DNA of 64,000 bases from Aurelia coerulea. Its lineage: Eukaryota > Cnidaria > Scyphozoa > Semaeostomeae > Ulmaridae. The notes under the pieces are model-generated. The model saw only the letters and a list, made by a program, of their open reading frames with translations, was not told the origin of the DNA and searched no databases. The stretch spans positions 27,527,001 to 27,591,000 of the forward strand of contig CM076948.1 of the NCBI GenBank assembly GCA_039566865.1, read 5' to 3'. The translations under genes and the position numbers were made by a program. Of the stretch, positions 10,101-22,170 are shown piece by piece (positions within the stretch are counted from its first letter, which is position 1; each line of letters opens with the position of its first letter).

Positions 10101-11524
10101 CCACCAAGTCACCCCTCTTCCCTACTCCTTTCCTTGTTTGAAGTTGGTGTAAGGTCATCAAAATTCAGTTTCTCTCCCCCAATTTGATATTGCAGTATTT
10201 TGAAGAGTATCTGCTGCGGTCATTATGTCTCTCAGTTTGAAATTTCAAGTCTTCCTAAAAAGTCTTCCGTAATGGCTTGATTTTCTCAACTGTCCTCTAT
10301 TTCGTGCCAATTTCTTCAGATCTAATTTGATACTGACTTAATTTGGTCAGTAGTTCTTTAAATGAATCAGAAAATTTCTGCAATTGGTCATAATCATGCT
10401 ACATTGTTACTTCATTTTTCATGCTGTGGGTTTTAATTGTATTTTAAATGTGTTTTGCAATTTGTTTTGGACAGGATGAACTTCTTCAAGAGCTTGATGA
10501 ATTAGAACAGGAAACACTTGATGAGCAAATGTTGAATATTGGTCCAGCTGTAGATGCAGAATTACCAAATGTTCCGCAAACAGAGCTACCCAAAGCAGGT
10601 AAGACTTTTAGCACTATTTCCTGACATTTTCCATGTATTGGCAAATGTTTTCTACTATCATTCAGAATCTGCGGCTTTCCGAAGGGCTGTGGCAGCATAC
10701 ACAATGTTCCTCCATTTCTCTCTGTCCTGATATTTGCAGATTGTTTAATATTCTATTTCCAGTATGGTGCAGTATTTGATTCTTTTTTTACACATGAGTT
10801 CAACATTTTCTAAAATATATACTGCTACTGTATACTGCTACTGAAAGGCATTTTTGTTGCTTCTGAGTACTTTTTGCTATCTTTTGTACCCCTTTGCAGC
10901 ATTGAAAAAATATTGGATTCAAATTTGACTGAGATGCATTGATACTGGTTGTTTACACCAGTATTGGTTCCACAGAGAAATGCTTTTGAAATCATCAAAG
11001 GAAAAATATCAAGTGTATACGTATGTGCTGGTATTACAATCAGCCAATGGTATTTTGACCTATTTTAAGCCTGGTATTGCCTAATTTGAAAATAACATAA
11101 AGCATTGCCAATTTGAAGCCAGCCCTAAACTCTTTTCTCATTCTTACAGTACTGGCCTTTTGCACATGAACATGCCTTTCCTCATTAAAAAGTCACTTTA
11201 CTTTCTTAAGAATTCATGTTTTTAAAAATGTCTGGTTTTTCTTTCATATGGCTCAAGAATGTTTCTCATAATGTGTAGACTTTTTGACAATTCTTAAGAG
11301 TTCTTGTCATGTTTAATGTGCATGAGGCTTGTACCATGATTAGTTTTTGAAACCAAATTTGCATGTCCCTTTGCATGTCCCTTCCATTTTTAATGTGCAC
11401 AAGGCTTGTACCATAATTAGTTTTTGAAACCAAATTTGCATGTCCCTTTCTTTTTGATTTCATAGCAAAGAAAAAGGTTGAAGAAGAAGATGATATGGCA
11501 GAGTTAGCAGCTTGGGCAAATTAA
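7172..11524 (+). CDS. CHMP4: CHMP4/Snf7 ESCRT-III subunit, complete, five exons
   Basis: Exons 7172-7352, 8508-8685, 9214-9325, 10475-10598 and 11466-11524 join in frame to 217 residues, close to the 224-233 of human CHMP4 proteins. CHMP4 is the main filament-forming ESCRT-III subunit, acting in membrane scission at endosomes, the cytokinetic midbody and elsewhere. Visible family marks: the N-terminal MSLAKIFGGG stretch; basic helices 1-2 with TKNKR leading into ALKRKKR; GTLSTIEFQREALENANTN, almost invariant in the family; helix 4-5 acidic region (DELLQELDELEQETLDE); and a C-terminal AELAAWAN helix that matches the ALIX Bro1-binding tail. The start is fixed by the conserved N terminus. The Snf7 assignment is firm; the choice among CHMP4A/B/C is not meaningful outside vertebrates. 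Confidence 0.95.
7524..7750. mobile_element. Non-autonomous hAT-like element in CHMP4 intron 1
   Basis: The element begins ccaggttggaaaac and ends with its imperfect inverse (gttttctaacctgg). It is flanked on both sides by the identical 8-bp sequence taacagac (7516-7523 and 7751-7758). An 8-bp duplication with short inverted ends is the hAT signature. At 227 bp it cannot encode a transposase. Confidence 0.85.
9407..9880 (-). mobile_element. Non-LTR retrotransposon 3' end with C-rich/G-rich body
   Basis: On the minus strand the segment ends in a (ctgaa)n tail (plus-strand ttcag repeats at about 9408-9428), preceded by an AT-rich 3' UTR. A related 3' end occurs on the plus strand at about 42160-42285. 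Upstream in the element's own orientation (about 9575-9850) the strand is strikingly G-rich (C-rich on the plus strand), unlike anything else in the window. Reading frames across it give low-complexity Gly/Trp or Pro/Ala strings, so no protein is called. It lies in CHMP4 intron 3. Confidence 0.55.
11312..11449 (+). repeat. Tandem duplication of about 62 bp, period 76
   Basis: The block tttaatgtgca...gcatgtccc occurs at about 11312-11372 and again at 11388-11449. It contains the aatgtgcacaaggc end shared with the element at 5871-6249. It ends just before the acceptor of the last CHMP4 exon. Confidence 0.8.
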
Positions 11525-13157
11525 AGTAAAACTCATATTGACATTATTTCTGTACAAATTAAATCAGTTTCTTTTGTAAGTTACATTTTGTCTCAAAAGG
11601 GAAATTGCCTCAAATCGTAAGGGAAATTGCTGCAATAATTGGCACATAGGAAGCTAGCATTTTCTCACTGCAATATTGTTGATACACCATCGAACTTCAC
11701 ATTTAAAAAAGGAACAGGGAATGTTTTGTATATCGCAATGCATTGATTCTTATGGTTGGTTATATGCCAAGTGAGTGAAACATTTTGCTGACTTATCTGG
11801 ATCATATGGTCAATTTTGAGACAAATTTTCTTTCAATTTGCCTCTTCTGCCATGTGCTAGATGTTTATATTATGAAATCACAATGTTTAACACTACCATA
11901 AAATCCTACAAACACTTTACACTATTATTCATCTGTCAAAACTTTCAAAATGACATCAGAGAATTTGCAAAACTAGAGACGGTAAAACTTGTCCCTCCGT
12001 AAGAATGAAAAACTGCTATGGGTGTTCTCTTCTTTGCAAAGTATTTTGTTTTGGGGAAAATATTGGTTTCCTCAAGGAAATCAAATTCTGACAACGGCAA
12101 AACTGGATTATTTTATTAAAGGTGGAAATGGCGATAAATGAATGAGGATTTTGAAAATTGTCAAACAAGAGGAGGGAAATATCTCAAAGGAAAGTGTTTT
12201 GTAGCTAAAATCTTTCTCAAATTTTGATGTCACTTGAAAACGCCTGTGAAAAATTTATTGAAGAGTTTTACATGAGCAATTTTGTGTTGTCACAAATATC
12301 ACGTGACATCTAATTTGAGACACAATTTAATTATAATCACCTTCCACATATCGAAAAAGAAGGGAGTTATTATATTTTCGAATTTCTATCTGTTAATGAG
12401 TGCACTGTATCCATGTTAATTGCACGCAGATATTCAAAGAACCTTTTGATTTCGTAAAATTGCGTATTAGTTTATAGGTAAGGCCATGTGGATTTCTTTC
12501 ACTTTGAAAGTTTGTTAAATACTTGCATTTAGTATATTTTTGACACGTAAAATGATGGAATTAAAGCAATTTGCAAGGTCTAATAGTTTCGTTTGGTACG
12601 TGTTGATATTCTGTGTCTAAAGAAGAGCACTTGATGATCTTGTACTGTGAGACTTCCATTTGTTGTAACAATCATTTTTTTATTTGAAGGTTCGAAAGGC
12701 ATCAAAGGCAGCTTGGTACCAACTGAATCTGACAAAAACATGATTTCAACCAGTTGAAGATCATTTAAAGTTTAAGATTTTACATAATCAAACGATTAGC
12801 AACAACTACAAACAATTTCAAGTGCAATCTATCCACACACTTTCTTAATCACAATACCATATTTTAAAACTGCATCACCTATTTCACGCAGTCCCAAAAA
12901 AGTGTGCTGATTTTGAACCTTTGCCTTTTCGCCATCTTTGCAGCTTTCAGCCAAAGACTTTTTTTGTAACTTCTTGCTAAATCCCTTGCACATTCCATTT
13001 CCTAGTGACTTTCTAAATATTTCAAATTCGACGAAATTTACATGTCATAATAACTTCAAATAATTCAATCAATGCAGTTTGCACATTCGATAATTTAAAT
13101 AGATCAACGCTCTTCGTAAGAAATCTCCTCTTGATTTGTTTTCCGCAAATTGAACTC
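11525..13157. other. Convergent 3' intergenic region between CHMP4 and polycystin-like gene
   Basis: The two genes end tail to tail here. An ATTAAA at 11558-11563 is a possible CHMP4 polyadenylation signal. No further exon, RNA gene or recognisable element was found; the sequence is simple AT-rich DNA. Confidence 0.5.
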
Positions 13158-15280
13158 TCATTTCATAAATTCAGCGTCAAACTCAATATTGATTGAGGAA
13201 CTTTCTCTTTTGCATGGATAATGCTGTTTTCGTTTCAATTTATTCTGCTTACTATAATGTACAGTTTCATTAGCTTCGCATGAATCGCCAAGCCTGTGCG
13301 TTTCTGAATTTGAAGATTTACCTTTATAAAATGTGTCTGTGCAGGAATCTACCTCTGCTGGTTGTTGGTTTTTATCAATGACCTCGTCTTGGTTACAGTC
13401 TCTCCTTTCATGACTCATTCGCCTCTCGACATTCCCTTGTGATTCAACATCAGAATGGGAATGAGACCGTGATCTCGCGCGGAAAAATTCCATCATCTCA
13501 TCTGCAAGAACTTCCGAATTTGTTTTTATCATCCTCTGCGCATTATTCCGCCTCGCTCTCGCTAATGCGGCTTGCAGACTTCCTAGACTGATTCCGAGGC
13601 TGAAGAGGCGAGACCGTGCTGCTTTTCTTGCTTCGTCACTGGTACTCTCCTCCGTAAAGGCATGCATGCGTGGTAATTGCAGTTTGTTGTCATCCTCCAG
13701 AACTGCACTTTGTGACGTAATTCGCCTACTTCGTTTCTTAGATTTCAGTTTTTTCTTTGCAGGTTTCTGACTCTTTTGAATCTTAATTGTACATAAAGGC
13801 TGGGCGTGTGGCACTGCGTTAAAGAGACCAAAACTACTCGATCTCTTTCGTTCTTGTACTTTGCAGTTGAGTCTGGAAAACGTCTCAATGAGACCTAACT
13901 CCCAACTTATCTTGTCAAGGTAAATTTCATTTAGATGCTCAGCTAACATGGACATCTGGCTAGTCGATTGTTCGTCCAGGATTTTCAGATTACTGAAGGA
14001 AGAATTGTTTTCATCAACTTGCTTTGCTATTCTTGCAACCTTATAAAGCTTCTTCTTTGCCTTTCTGGTAGTTTTCTTCGAGAAGCAAACGTTGGTCTTT
14101 TTTTCATCTTTCTTTCTCTTAAACTCGATGCTTTCTCCCTGTGGTAATGTTGTTCTTTTTTTAATCATTGTTTTTCCGTGCGAGACTTTTCTGCGAACAG
14201 TTTGAGATGCAGCAATAAAACAAGCAATTGCTGTAGATCGTATAACAATTACAGACAATGTTATCACTAAACCAATGAATGTCCAAGAATGAAATTGCCC
14301 AAATGAATACCCCTTGATCAACATTTTGAATGTGGTAAGCAACGCTTCACGAAGAGTGTTAAATTCAGAAAAAATGTAGCAGAATTTCAGATGGGCAAAT
14401 GATGAAATCGCAATTATTCCCAGCAAAACAAACATGACAGTTGAGAAAGTCCTGCAAATACTCTCTTTCAAGGTTCTCACAGCTTTTGCGATGCTCTCAA
14501 TAAACATGAGCAACTGTAGCAGATATAATAATAAACATAGGCCTGAGAATGAGATGAAATGCTTTATTAATTTGTCACATGAAATGACTCCATTGAAACT
14601 TTCGTAAACCGTACTCGTGTTCTTCGATGCTTTTATTGTTGTCAAAGATTTATTCCTTGCGAATGAAATTGCGATGATAGAAATTATGGATAATGCGAAA
14701 GCAAGTTTATTGATTCTCTTGAAACGGTTTAGATAACTGAAGTTCTGCAGAATCAATTGCTTGATAAATCCAAGAATCCATATCAAGGAAGCCATCGATA
14801 ATATAGCGTATGATAAAACTGTAGACCAGTCTTTCAGAATATTTTTATCTATTTGGGTAATTTGAATTTCGTGACTTTGTTTTTTATTTCCAGTTGGGAG
14901 AAATTCAACTCTGATATTAACGGTTATGATTGAATTTGTGTCAAGCATCCTTAAGAAGGATTTCGCTTCAATTTTTCTCGTATACCTATCAATCCATGAC
15001 TGTTTCTTTAACTCTTTAATTCTCCTCTTCGCTTCTAACAAATTCAGACTAAGGGTGGTGACATATCCACTCGATATCATGCTACCGTCCAGTAGATATT
15101 CCACGATTCTTGAAGCTGTAGTTGATTTGTGATACTGCCAGGAAGATTCATTTGTCTGTTTCATGCAAGGCTCTTCTTTCCATCCAACACAATACTTGTT
15201 CGCATCTTCACTTTCATTGTCTAAGATTCCAATGCAAGTTTGACTAGTATGTTTCATAATATTTGGAATTTCACAAGAAT
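13158..15280 (-). CDS. Polycystin-like gene, last exon: extracellular loop, channel and tail
   Basis: A single 2.1-kb exon begins with two bases that complete a split Asn codon after the phase-1 donor at 16306. It carries the conserved SWIDRYTR segment, about five to six hydrophobic helices, then roughly 330 residues of hydrophilic tail with basic runs (KKRSRR, RRK) and Ser-rich patches. The tail contains KISWELGLIETFSRLNC, which could form a short amphipathic helix. A tail of this length without introns is unusual next to the fragmented 5' part. Confidence 0.88.
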
Positions 15281-18200
15281 CTGAAAGAAGAAGGGTTTAA
15301 GAATTCAACAAATTGGCTGCACAAGCTTTGTATTGAAGAGAGTCAACGGAGATAAAAGCCACACACAGAAGGGGCCTGGGTATTCTATTTTTATCCTATT
15401 GTATTTGATGATGTCCACACGTGCGGGCATATTGTTTAGCAAGAGGAACAATACCGTGCGTAAGAGTTTTCTTTGTCCTATGTAAAGATTACCTCCAATT
15501 AGCTGAGTTCATTCATTTTAAAGTGTCAGTAAACCAAACACATCTTTTCATAAATCGATAGAAAATATGCAAGTAAATAATATATAACGACCCTTCGTGA
15601 TGAATTTGCACTCGTTTGGAAAATATGAGGGTTCAAAGTTCCACATTTTTTTCGTTTCTTGAACTATCCCACATACAGAGTGTCTCATAAAAAGATTCCA
15701 TGGTTTCAATTTTAATACATGTCGACCCGACCGGCTTATTTTAGTGAAACAAATAAAACATTCTCTAGAAGCATACAGTAGTGAAGTTACTAAATGAGTA
15801 AAAGTTTGATAACATTGAGCAACGGAAACAAAAACGGGGGGTCGTCAAATCTGAATCAACTCTTCAGCATTTGTAAATAGCATGTTACGATATCAACGCA
15901 TGTAATAGACCTTTTAGCTATTCTACAAAAGAGCTTGGATCGAGCGTTATTTTATACATTTTTATACGCGACGTTCGATCGAGTGGCGTTCGAGCTTCTA
16001 TCACTATTGTGCACATTCGAAAATTCTACGAAATATTGTTCGATTCTGATTCTTTTCAGAATAACTAAAAGGTCTATTGGCCATACCATAATGATCTGCC
16101 TGTCCGGTATCTTTCAATTCATCTCAACATCAGTGAGTACTCTTCATCGTGAGTATCTGGATAACATTCAAGATAATATGACTAATTTAACAGATTTCTG
16201 CAAAAGGCAGTCATATATTATTGCCCAGTTGAGATTTTGCTGTCAGTCAACTGTTTACATCGGGAAATTATGTAGTTGTTCCCAAAAGAAATTAGAATAT
16301 CATACTTGGTTTAATTCTTCGTTGCCACAGCCTTGTATCTGCAAGAGGCAACAGATGAGGTTCTGTGTTTCTATTTCCTTCGTGATGTGTCATATTCTTA
16401 CTTTGATGTTCTTGGTGTACAAGTGGCAGAAAATGTTCTTCGTACCATCGCCAGAACATGGATATGTCATCAACCTGTGCAATCAAAATATTTTTTATTT
16501 TCATAAACTCACTCCAAGTTAAGGCATGATAGTTGTTGTCTTGAAAGAAAACTTGTCCTGAACTTTCCTTTACCAAGTCAAACTGATTAGAGCTCTGAAA
16601 AGGTACGATTTGATGTAAGTCACTATTTACATCTTATCGATTTAAAATGCAAAGTGCTGGCTCAATTTGAGTCTTTGCTTTCCTGAATCTTTCGTTGCAA
16701 CATGATGTTTCCTCACCTCGACTGAGATGAATTCTAACTATCTAAAGTCTGTTTTGCAAAACACTCATACACTCTTTTTTTTTATAAGAATACTATAAAT
16801 TTTTTCCAGCCTCAATATTCTTAAGACATTTTTCGTTTTGAGCCTTAACATATTCTTAAAGTATTCTTATTTTTTCAAATCTGATATGGTTTCTAGGGGA
16901 ACATATTTAAAAGAAATTTCATTTCATTACGAGGAAATGGTCGAACGAAAGGAAAATTTAAGCAAAAATAACAATAAGAAGATAACAATTATAACAATAA
17001 TAATCATAAAGTTTTAAACATACTTTTTGAAAAAATGAGATACGTCAGTCATGCGATTCTCTGTTATGAACATCGCAAAACAGGCAACTGCTGAAAAATG
17101 AGACACAAATATGCCAGCTGAGGCTGAGCAATATTCTTATAATATTCTTAAAATTTGGATGATTCTGAGCCTGAATATTCTTATAAACAATATTCCTATA
17201 AAAAAAGAGTGTATTGTTATCGTTGGCGGGAATTTGCAGGTGACATTTAATTTGTTACTGATTATAATCAAGTTTACATTCTACCGGATGAATGAGAGAA
17301 AATGTTAAATCTTTGATGGGCTGTGAGATAAAAAATACGAGGCTGAGATTCAAAACTGAAACGTTAATCCATCAGTCAAAGGCTAACTTTGATGTAAACA
17401 TTTTGTATGTTAAAATTCTCGTCTTTTGGATCTAAAAATAGGGGAAACTGGTCAGGGGTTTGTATGGAGAATTCTACGTTCGATTCAGTTCTATAAATTA
17501 CTTGCCATTCTATAAAAGAGCCTGGATCGAACTTATTTTATACATTTTTATATGCGACGTTCGATCGAGTGGCGATAGAGCTTCTATCACTATTGTTCAC
17601 AATCGAAAATTCTACAAAATGTAGCAAAATATCGTTCGATTCAGATTCTATTTGAGAATAGCTAAAAGGTCTATTGTCTGCTTCAGAACTAAAATTTAAA
17701 TATCAATAGCAAGTAAATCATGGACCAGAATCGAATGTGGAATTTTTTATTCCATACAAACCTCTTACCAGCTTTTTCCTTTTTTTCGATCTAAAAAATG
17801 CATTATTTTACCAAAGAGAATTTTCTATCTAAGTTAGCCTTTGACTGATATTTTAGTTTTCTTTTATTTCAATTTTGAATATCGGCCGCACTGCATACTT
17901 TTTATTCCACAGCCGCAGCCCACGAACCGCGAATACCTTTATGACTCACCAGCTACTTACTCACATTTCTCAAACCAAATTGAATTGAATTTGATTGTAG
18001 TTCAACATCTTTGCTCAGACAATATCTTGTCTTGATATTCAACTGAATATTGTGACAAATATAAGACAATATGTGCTACTTACCGATTTTAACGACGAAG
18101 AAAATTTCTCTCTGCTTGTCTTGAGCAGATTAGAGATAAAATCTTTTTCAAGGAAATCTAATGAAGTTCTTTCTTTGTTTAAAACAAAAACGAGTGCAGC

Positions 18201-21200
18201 TATCAAGAGAAACAGCAGTGGAAATTCTCTGAAAGCCCGTCTTCTTGCGATGTTCCTCTTTAGATCTTTCCTGACTCGACTCAAATTGGCTGGAAATGAA
18301 ATTCCTTTGCTATTAATGCTATCTAGATAGGCCATTCGATTCACGTGTGAATGCACATTGTACCATTGTTGTTCAATGTCATACCATCTATTGTGACATG
18401 ATTTCACAACATCTCTCAAACTGAAACATTTATTTTCTCTTTGTTTCAAAATAAGCCACAAGTATTGCATAAGAGGACGTATGAGCTGCAGCACCATGAC
18501 ATCGAGTAAGATTGCAATTATGATGGTGACAATCCAGTTGGTTATATCTCGAAGATTGAATTTACGACTTTGCAGCCATGACTTGTATGCGCAGCCTGTA
18601 CAAGCGAAAAACATGATAGTCCATTCAAGATAAAGCATTTCTTTTGGTAACCATGAATTATTTCTGTTCAATTCTATTATGTTTTTTGGTACTTCTGGAT
18701 TTATCATATAGCGATATTTTGGTTTGGAAACATTGTGTTCTGGAATGTCAGATAATCTTCGGCTCTTCTTAACGTTATAAAGTTCGAGTTTTACAGATCT
18801 TCTTAAAGGGCTATTAAATCTCATTACCCCTTTTCTCTGTTGTAAGAATTTGTCTTGAGTCCTGCAGACGTCAGAGTGGGGTCTCCCGTTTTCATCTGAG
18901 GACTGAATCTCATCTTGCTCATTCCCCGAAGATGCCAATATCAAACTTCGAACGGCAGGTTTTGCTTTGACGCGTCTTCGACCTATCATTCTACGACTGC
19001 CTCTTTGGCCTTTCTTCATGGACGATGTTAGGCCCGTTTTCTTCTCTTCACTTTGAGAAAATGTTGGGGTGAGTTCGAATAAGATAGAAATGAATACAGT
19101 AGGCGGAAAGGCGATCAGAGCAGAGATGATGCCATTGAAAAAATGGAGGTCTTTGATACATATATTGTTTAAACAAGCAATGATGGCTACTTTTGAATCA
19201 TTGAATTCTAGATTAGATGTCACCAAGAGAATTATCAATACATGAAATAACAAACATGCGAGTCGTTCTTGTTTGCTAAATCTGCTTAGAGGACTTGAGA
19301 AGAATACACCAAACCATGAATGATGATTTGCCACAAATTTCTCGAACAACGTAAGCCCAGTTTTCTTGCCCATGTTAATTCTACATTGTAGTAACTGTGG
19401 AGCCTCGTTCGGCCCCTCATTCACAATATGTAAATATGGTTTTTTGTCTCCTTTGATGACAGATAACCAACTGTGAATAGGAAGAACCAAAACTTTGTTA
19501 TTTTCTATGCATCGAATTCTTACAGAGTTCAGAAACCAGCACGGGTATTTCCCTGTGACGTCATGCCAGATATGTACCCCTATTGGTGCTCCAATATTCT
19601 TTGAGAGGGAAATCAAAAATTGCACAACGGATCCAGCTTGGAACAGCTTTCTTTCAACATGTGTAGTGTCCTTTAACCAGAAGATTGGGCTTGAGTCGGT
19701 GGTGCAAATAATTTTGATGTAAACATTGGCTGTGGTCGCACTTTCGAATGATTGGCCCGTTTCTATTGTTAATTCATACCACTCTGTGTGTTGAAAGAAA
19801 CTTTGCATTGGTAGAATTATGCCACGATTCTACAATTAAAGAAATAAAAATGTTTGTCTTTACTTGCTGTCTATTCTCTTCAAAAAAAGAGTACAAAAGA
19901 TCAAGACATTAAATATCCGCATGTTACAATCTACTAATCAACGTATCTTAAATTAATGCCCCGAAATGTTAAAGTGGGTTAAGGCTGAAGATCAACATTT
20001 CACAAAAGTTCTAGAAAAACGCCGCAATTACAACAAACAGTTGAACGGTCTTTACATAAGTTACATATTTCAATAACAATAGTTATCCTAGCAACTAAAT
20101 GGAATCGAGGTTGCCAGTGCCCACAATTATATGTATGTTGGTATCACTCCTTTACTTTATTCAATTCTCATGCTGCTTTGACTTTGGGTCACTCGGATTT
20201 GACTATCCCTGTATGAAGATTAAAAAACGAGCCAACATTGATGGACTCGTACTTGCAATAGACAAAATCAGTCGAAGCTTGTTTACATCCACTTCAAGTC
20301 GAATGATTAAACTCTTGGTAGTAAAACATCATTTGATTTCTTTACAAATTCTGTGTCACGAAAACTTGTGCCATGAATGCATAAAATACTGAGATACAAA
20401 AACTTCTCAAGACTATGCTCACATGACTTGAATTGGTTAAAAAACCCCTAGCCGATTTGGCTGTCTCTAGCATGGATTTATTTTATATATCAAACGGAAT
20501 AAATGCTATTTACATCAGTCTTGAATCTTGTTATTATACATCTATTTTGATCATTATTAAACACACGCACTACGGTCTGATCATTCTCAATAAACTCTTT
20601 GGCAGAACATTGAAAAAAGTTGCTTAACATTCGTTCAACATTTTCTGCCCTAAAATGGATTGATTTTCGTGTTGTCAACAAAAGCACCTAATCCGTACGT
20701 TTTGTATGCAAACTCTGTTTCTCCAATAACTTCACCTTTAACGTAAAATTAAGAATTTATGAATCTTATTTCGATGAAGACTTGATTACCCATTTCTATA
20801 ACCAGATTTTTGAAGTTATCCCTAAATTCTGTGATATCTTTCCCGCTTTAAATCTTGTAATCTGCACTTCCTTTGAAGAATTTTTTCCACGCAGGTAATA
20901 CAACGATTTTCCAAGGAAATTCATAAGCTGCTTTAACATCCTTGGATAAATAAGACTTGGATTAAGTTCGTTTTAGTGGGCTGTTACTGCTTGGGCGTTT
21001 TAGCATGGTCGTATACCGTTTATTTTGATGTACCCCTAAGCGTAGCTCAAGATCAAGTTCAAGAACTCACAATAGAAGATTTGTTTATGCTGCATCCCCA
21101 AATATGGCTCACGCCTGGCTGAATAAGGCTCATGTGTCATTTGATCCGAAACACGTTTGTAGATGTTGATGCTTCCAGGATGATTTCAGCTATGAGTTTC

Positions 21201-21891
21201 TTGTAGCGATGAAATTCAAGAATGTTGTGGAAAGAGGAAAATTGAGGCCCTTCACAGGGGAATGAAAATTCTCTTCTTCCCGATTAAGTTTCTGTTAGTG
21301 CCCCTTGTTCCCTGTTAATCGACCATATAACGCACTGAAGGAATTTTGAATTGGCTGCTTTGGTTTGTCCAAGTAACCTGGCATTCTGATTAATGTCAAT
21401 CTTTGATCTCTATCTTTATATTCCATTTAAAATGAGAGACTCACTTCATAGTCCCAGTTGTCCCAACAACAACAACAACAACGACAAGAACAACAACATC
21501 ACTTTTATTTAACTACGGCTTTTGCAATCAGTCTAATAAATATCATCATCATTAACTTCTTTAAAGTTGGCTTATAATATAAATACATAAAGATAGCAAT
21601 ATTACTGCTAATTTAATCCTACCATCATTGGGTTATAAAAGAATGAATAGTAGTCTAGGACTTCACAATATGAAAGGAAAACAATTAATAAATTTAAGTT
21701 GTATACTTACTGCTATTTTATCATGTTTGTCTTTCATTTTTGCAATTAAGAATCCAATGAAGAAGACGGCAAAAATTCCGATGAAAATGTAAACGACTAA
21801 AGATTCCTCTGCTTGGTTTTGATTATAATAAGGAGGGAGTGATGTTGCATTGAAGTTGGTTGTTGCACGTGATAAATACATCTCAGTCATC
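13158..21891 (-). CDS. Polycystin-1-like (PKD1 family) protein, C-terminal four exons
   Basis: Exons on the minus strand at 21891-21711, 19829-18084, 16474-16306 and 15280-13158 (stop TGA 13160-13158) join in frame into about 1405 residues. Order: a short N-glycosylatable stretch and first membrane helix (LVVYIFIGIFAVFFIGFLI) followed by KMKDKHDK; a PLAT domain opening WYELTIETG with TTANV; a block of membrane helices with a long basic loop; the polycystin extracellular region, including SWIDRYTR and the preceding RRIKPNSCEIP junction built across exons 3 and 4; the six-helix channel region with pore segment near FKMLIKGYSFGQF; and a long basic Ser/Arg/Lys tail. PKD1-family proteins act in membranes, often with TRPP2 partners at cilia. 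The REJ/GAIN-GPS ectodomain expected before TM1 was not found upstream, so the 5' end is incomplete. Confidence 0.88.
15904..16078. mobile_element. Palindromic MITE, family A, copy 1
   Basis: Inverted ends aatagaccttttagctattc and gaataactaaaaggtctatt enclose about 175 bp that is itself palindromic around a 'cgttcgatcgagtggcg' core. At least five further copies lie in the window, at 17500-17675, 24821-25007, 47948-48105, 53059-53231 and, interrupted, 55721-56450. A decayed fragment is seen near 25690-25790. The 195-codon plus-strand reading frame starting here simply reads through the repeat. Confidence 0.88.
16306..16474 (-). CDS. Polycystin-like gene, small exon 3
   Basis: This 169-bp exon runs from a gcacag acceptor (first codon at 16474) to a phase-1 donor ca|a|gtatg at 16306. 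It reads VDDISMFWRWYEEHFLPL and ends WQRRIKP. The 'DxxxFWRW...LP' pattern is the start of the polycystin extracellular domain. Phases match the donor at 18084 (phase 0) and the acceptor at 15280, which is strong support for an exon too short to stand out as a reading frame. Confidence 0.85.
16770..17211. mobile_element. TA-flanked MITE, family E, copy 1
   Basis: The element runs from cactctttttttttataag to its inverse ending aaaaagagtg and is flanked by TA on each side. Tandem 'aatattcttat' motifs fill both arms. The second copy at 44869-45186 lacks an internal stretch of about 125 bp found here (about 16965-17095), so this copy has an insertion or that one a deletion. It lies in the polycystin-like intron. 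Confidence 0.85.
17500..17675. mobile_element. Palindromic MITE, family A, copy 2
   Basis: The body matches copy 1 (gcgacgttcgatcgagtggc and the agaatagctaaaaggtctat right end). The left terminus has decayed (acttgccattctataaaag). Confidence 0.85.
18084..19829 (-). CDS. Polycystin-like gene, exon 2: PLAT domain and membrane block
   Basis: The exon of 582 codons starts after a ttgtag acceptor at 19829 and ends at aaatcg|gtaagt (18084). It opens NRGIILPMQSFF and runs straight into the PLAT domain (about the first 130 residues). This is followed by FEKFVANHHSWFGVFFSSP and YSRFSKQERLACLLFHVL-type text typical of the segment before TM2. Several hydrophobic helices flank a long basic, Ser-rich cytosolic loop (GRRRVKAKP and neighbours). 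The exon ends after an RRRAFREF motif plus one more helix. Confidence 0.88.
19830..21710. other. Polycystin-like intron 1; CAA microsatellite at 21471-21507
   Basis: No exon was found between the TM1 exon and the PLAT exon; their phases (0 and 0) join directly. The intron contains an imperfect (CAA)n tract at about 21471-21507. The 97-codon plus-strand reading frame at 20099 resembles a signal peptide but has no support. Confidence 0.55.
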
Positions 21892-22170
21892 CTGAAGAAC
21901 AAAAATATCATATTCAATTCATGCAAATATAACCCATTTCAAGCGACAGATTTGACCAATAAGCTGCAAAAAAGGAAATTATTTCCGATTCTGCAAAGTA
22001 TCCGAAACATTTTATTGGAAGTTGTTGTCGGAAACTTTACCGCAAATAACAGCATGAATGAAGTAGTTTTGAAAGATGTTACCATTTCGTCAATTCAAAC
22101 TTATCACATGGCGGCAAGGACCTTGTAGGCGTAGTCATACTGAAGAATCATATTATCTCCATATAAAACT

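Noticed and set aside
15935..16522. 195-codon plus-strand frame
   Set aside because: It reads through a family A MITE and then antisense across the real polycystin exon 3; a shadow frame.
20099..20392. Plus-strand frame with a signal-peptide-like start
   Set aside because: Lies in the polycystin-like intron, no similarity, no splice support.
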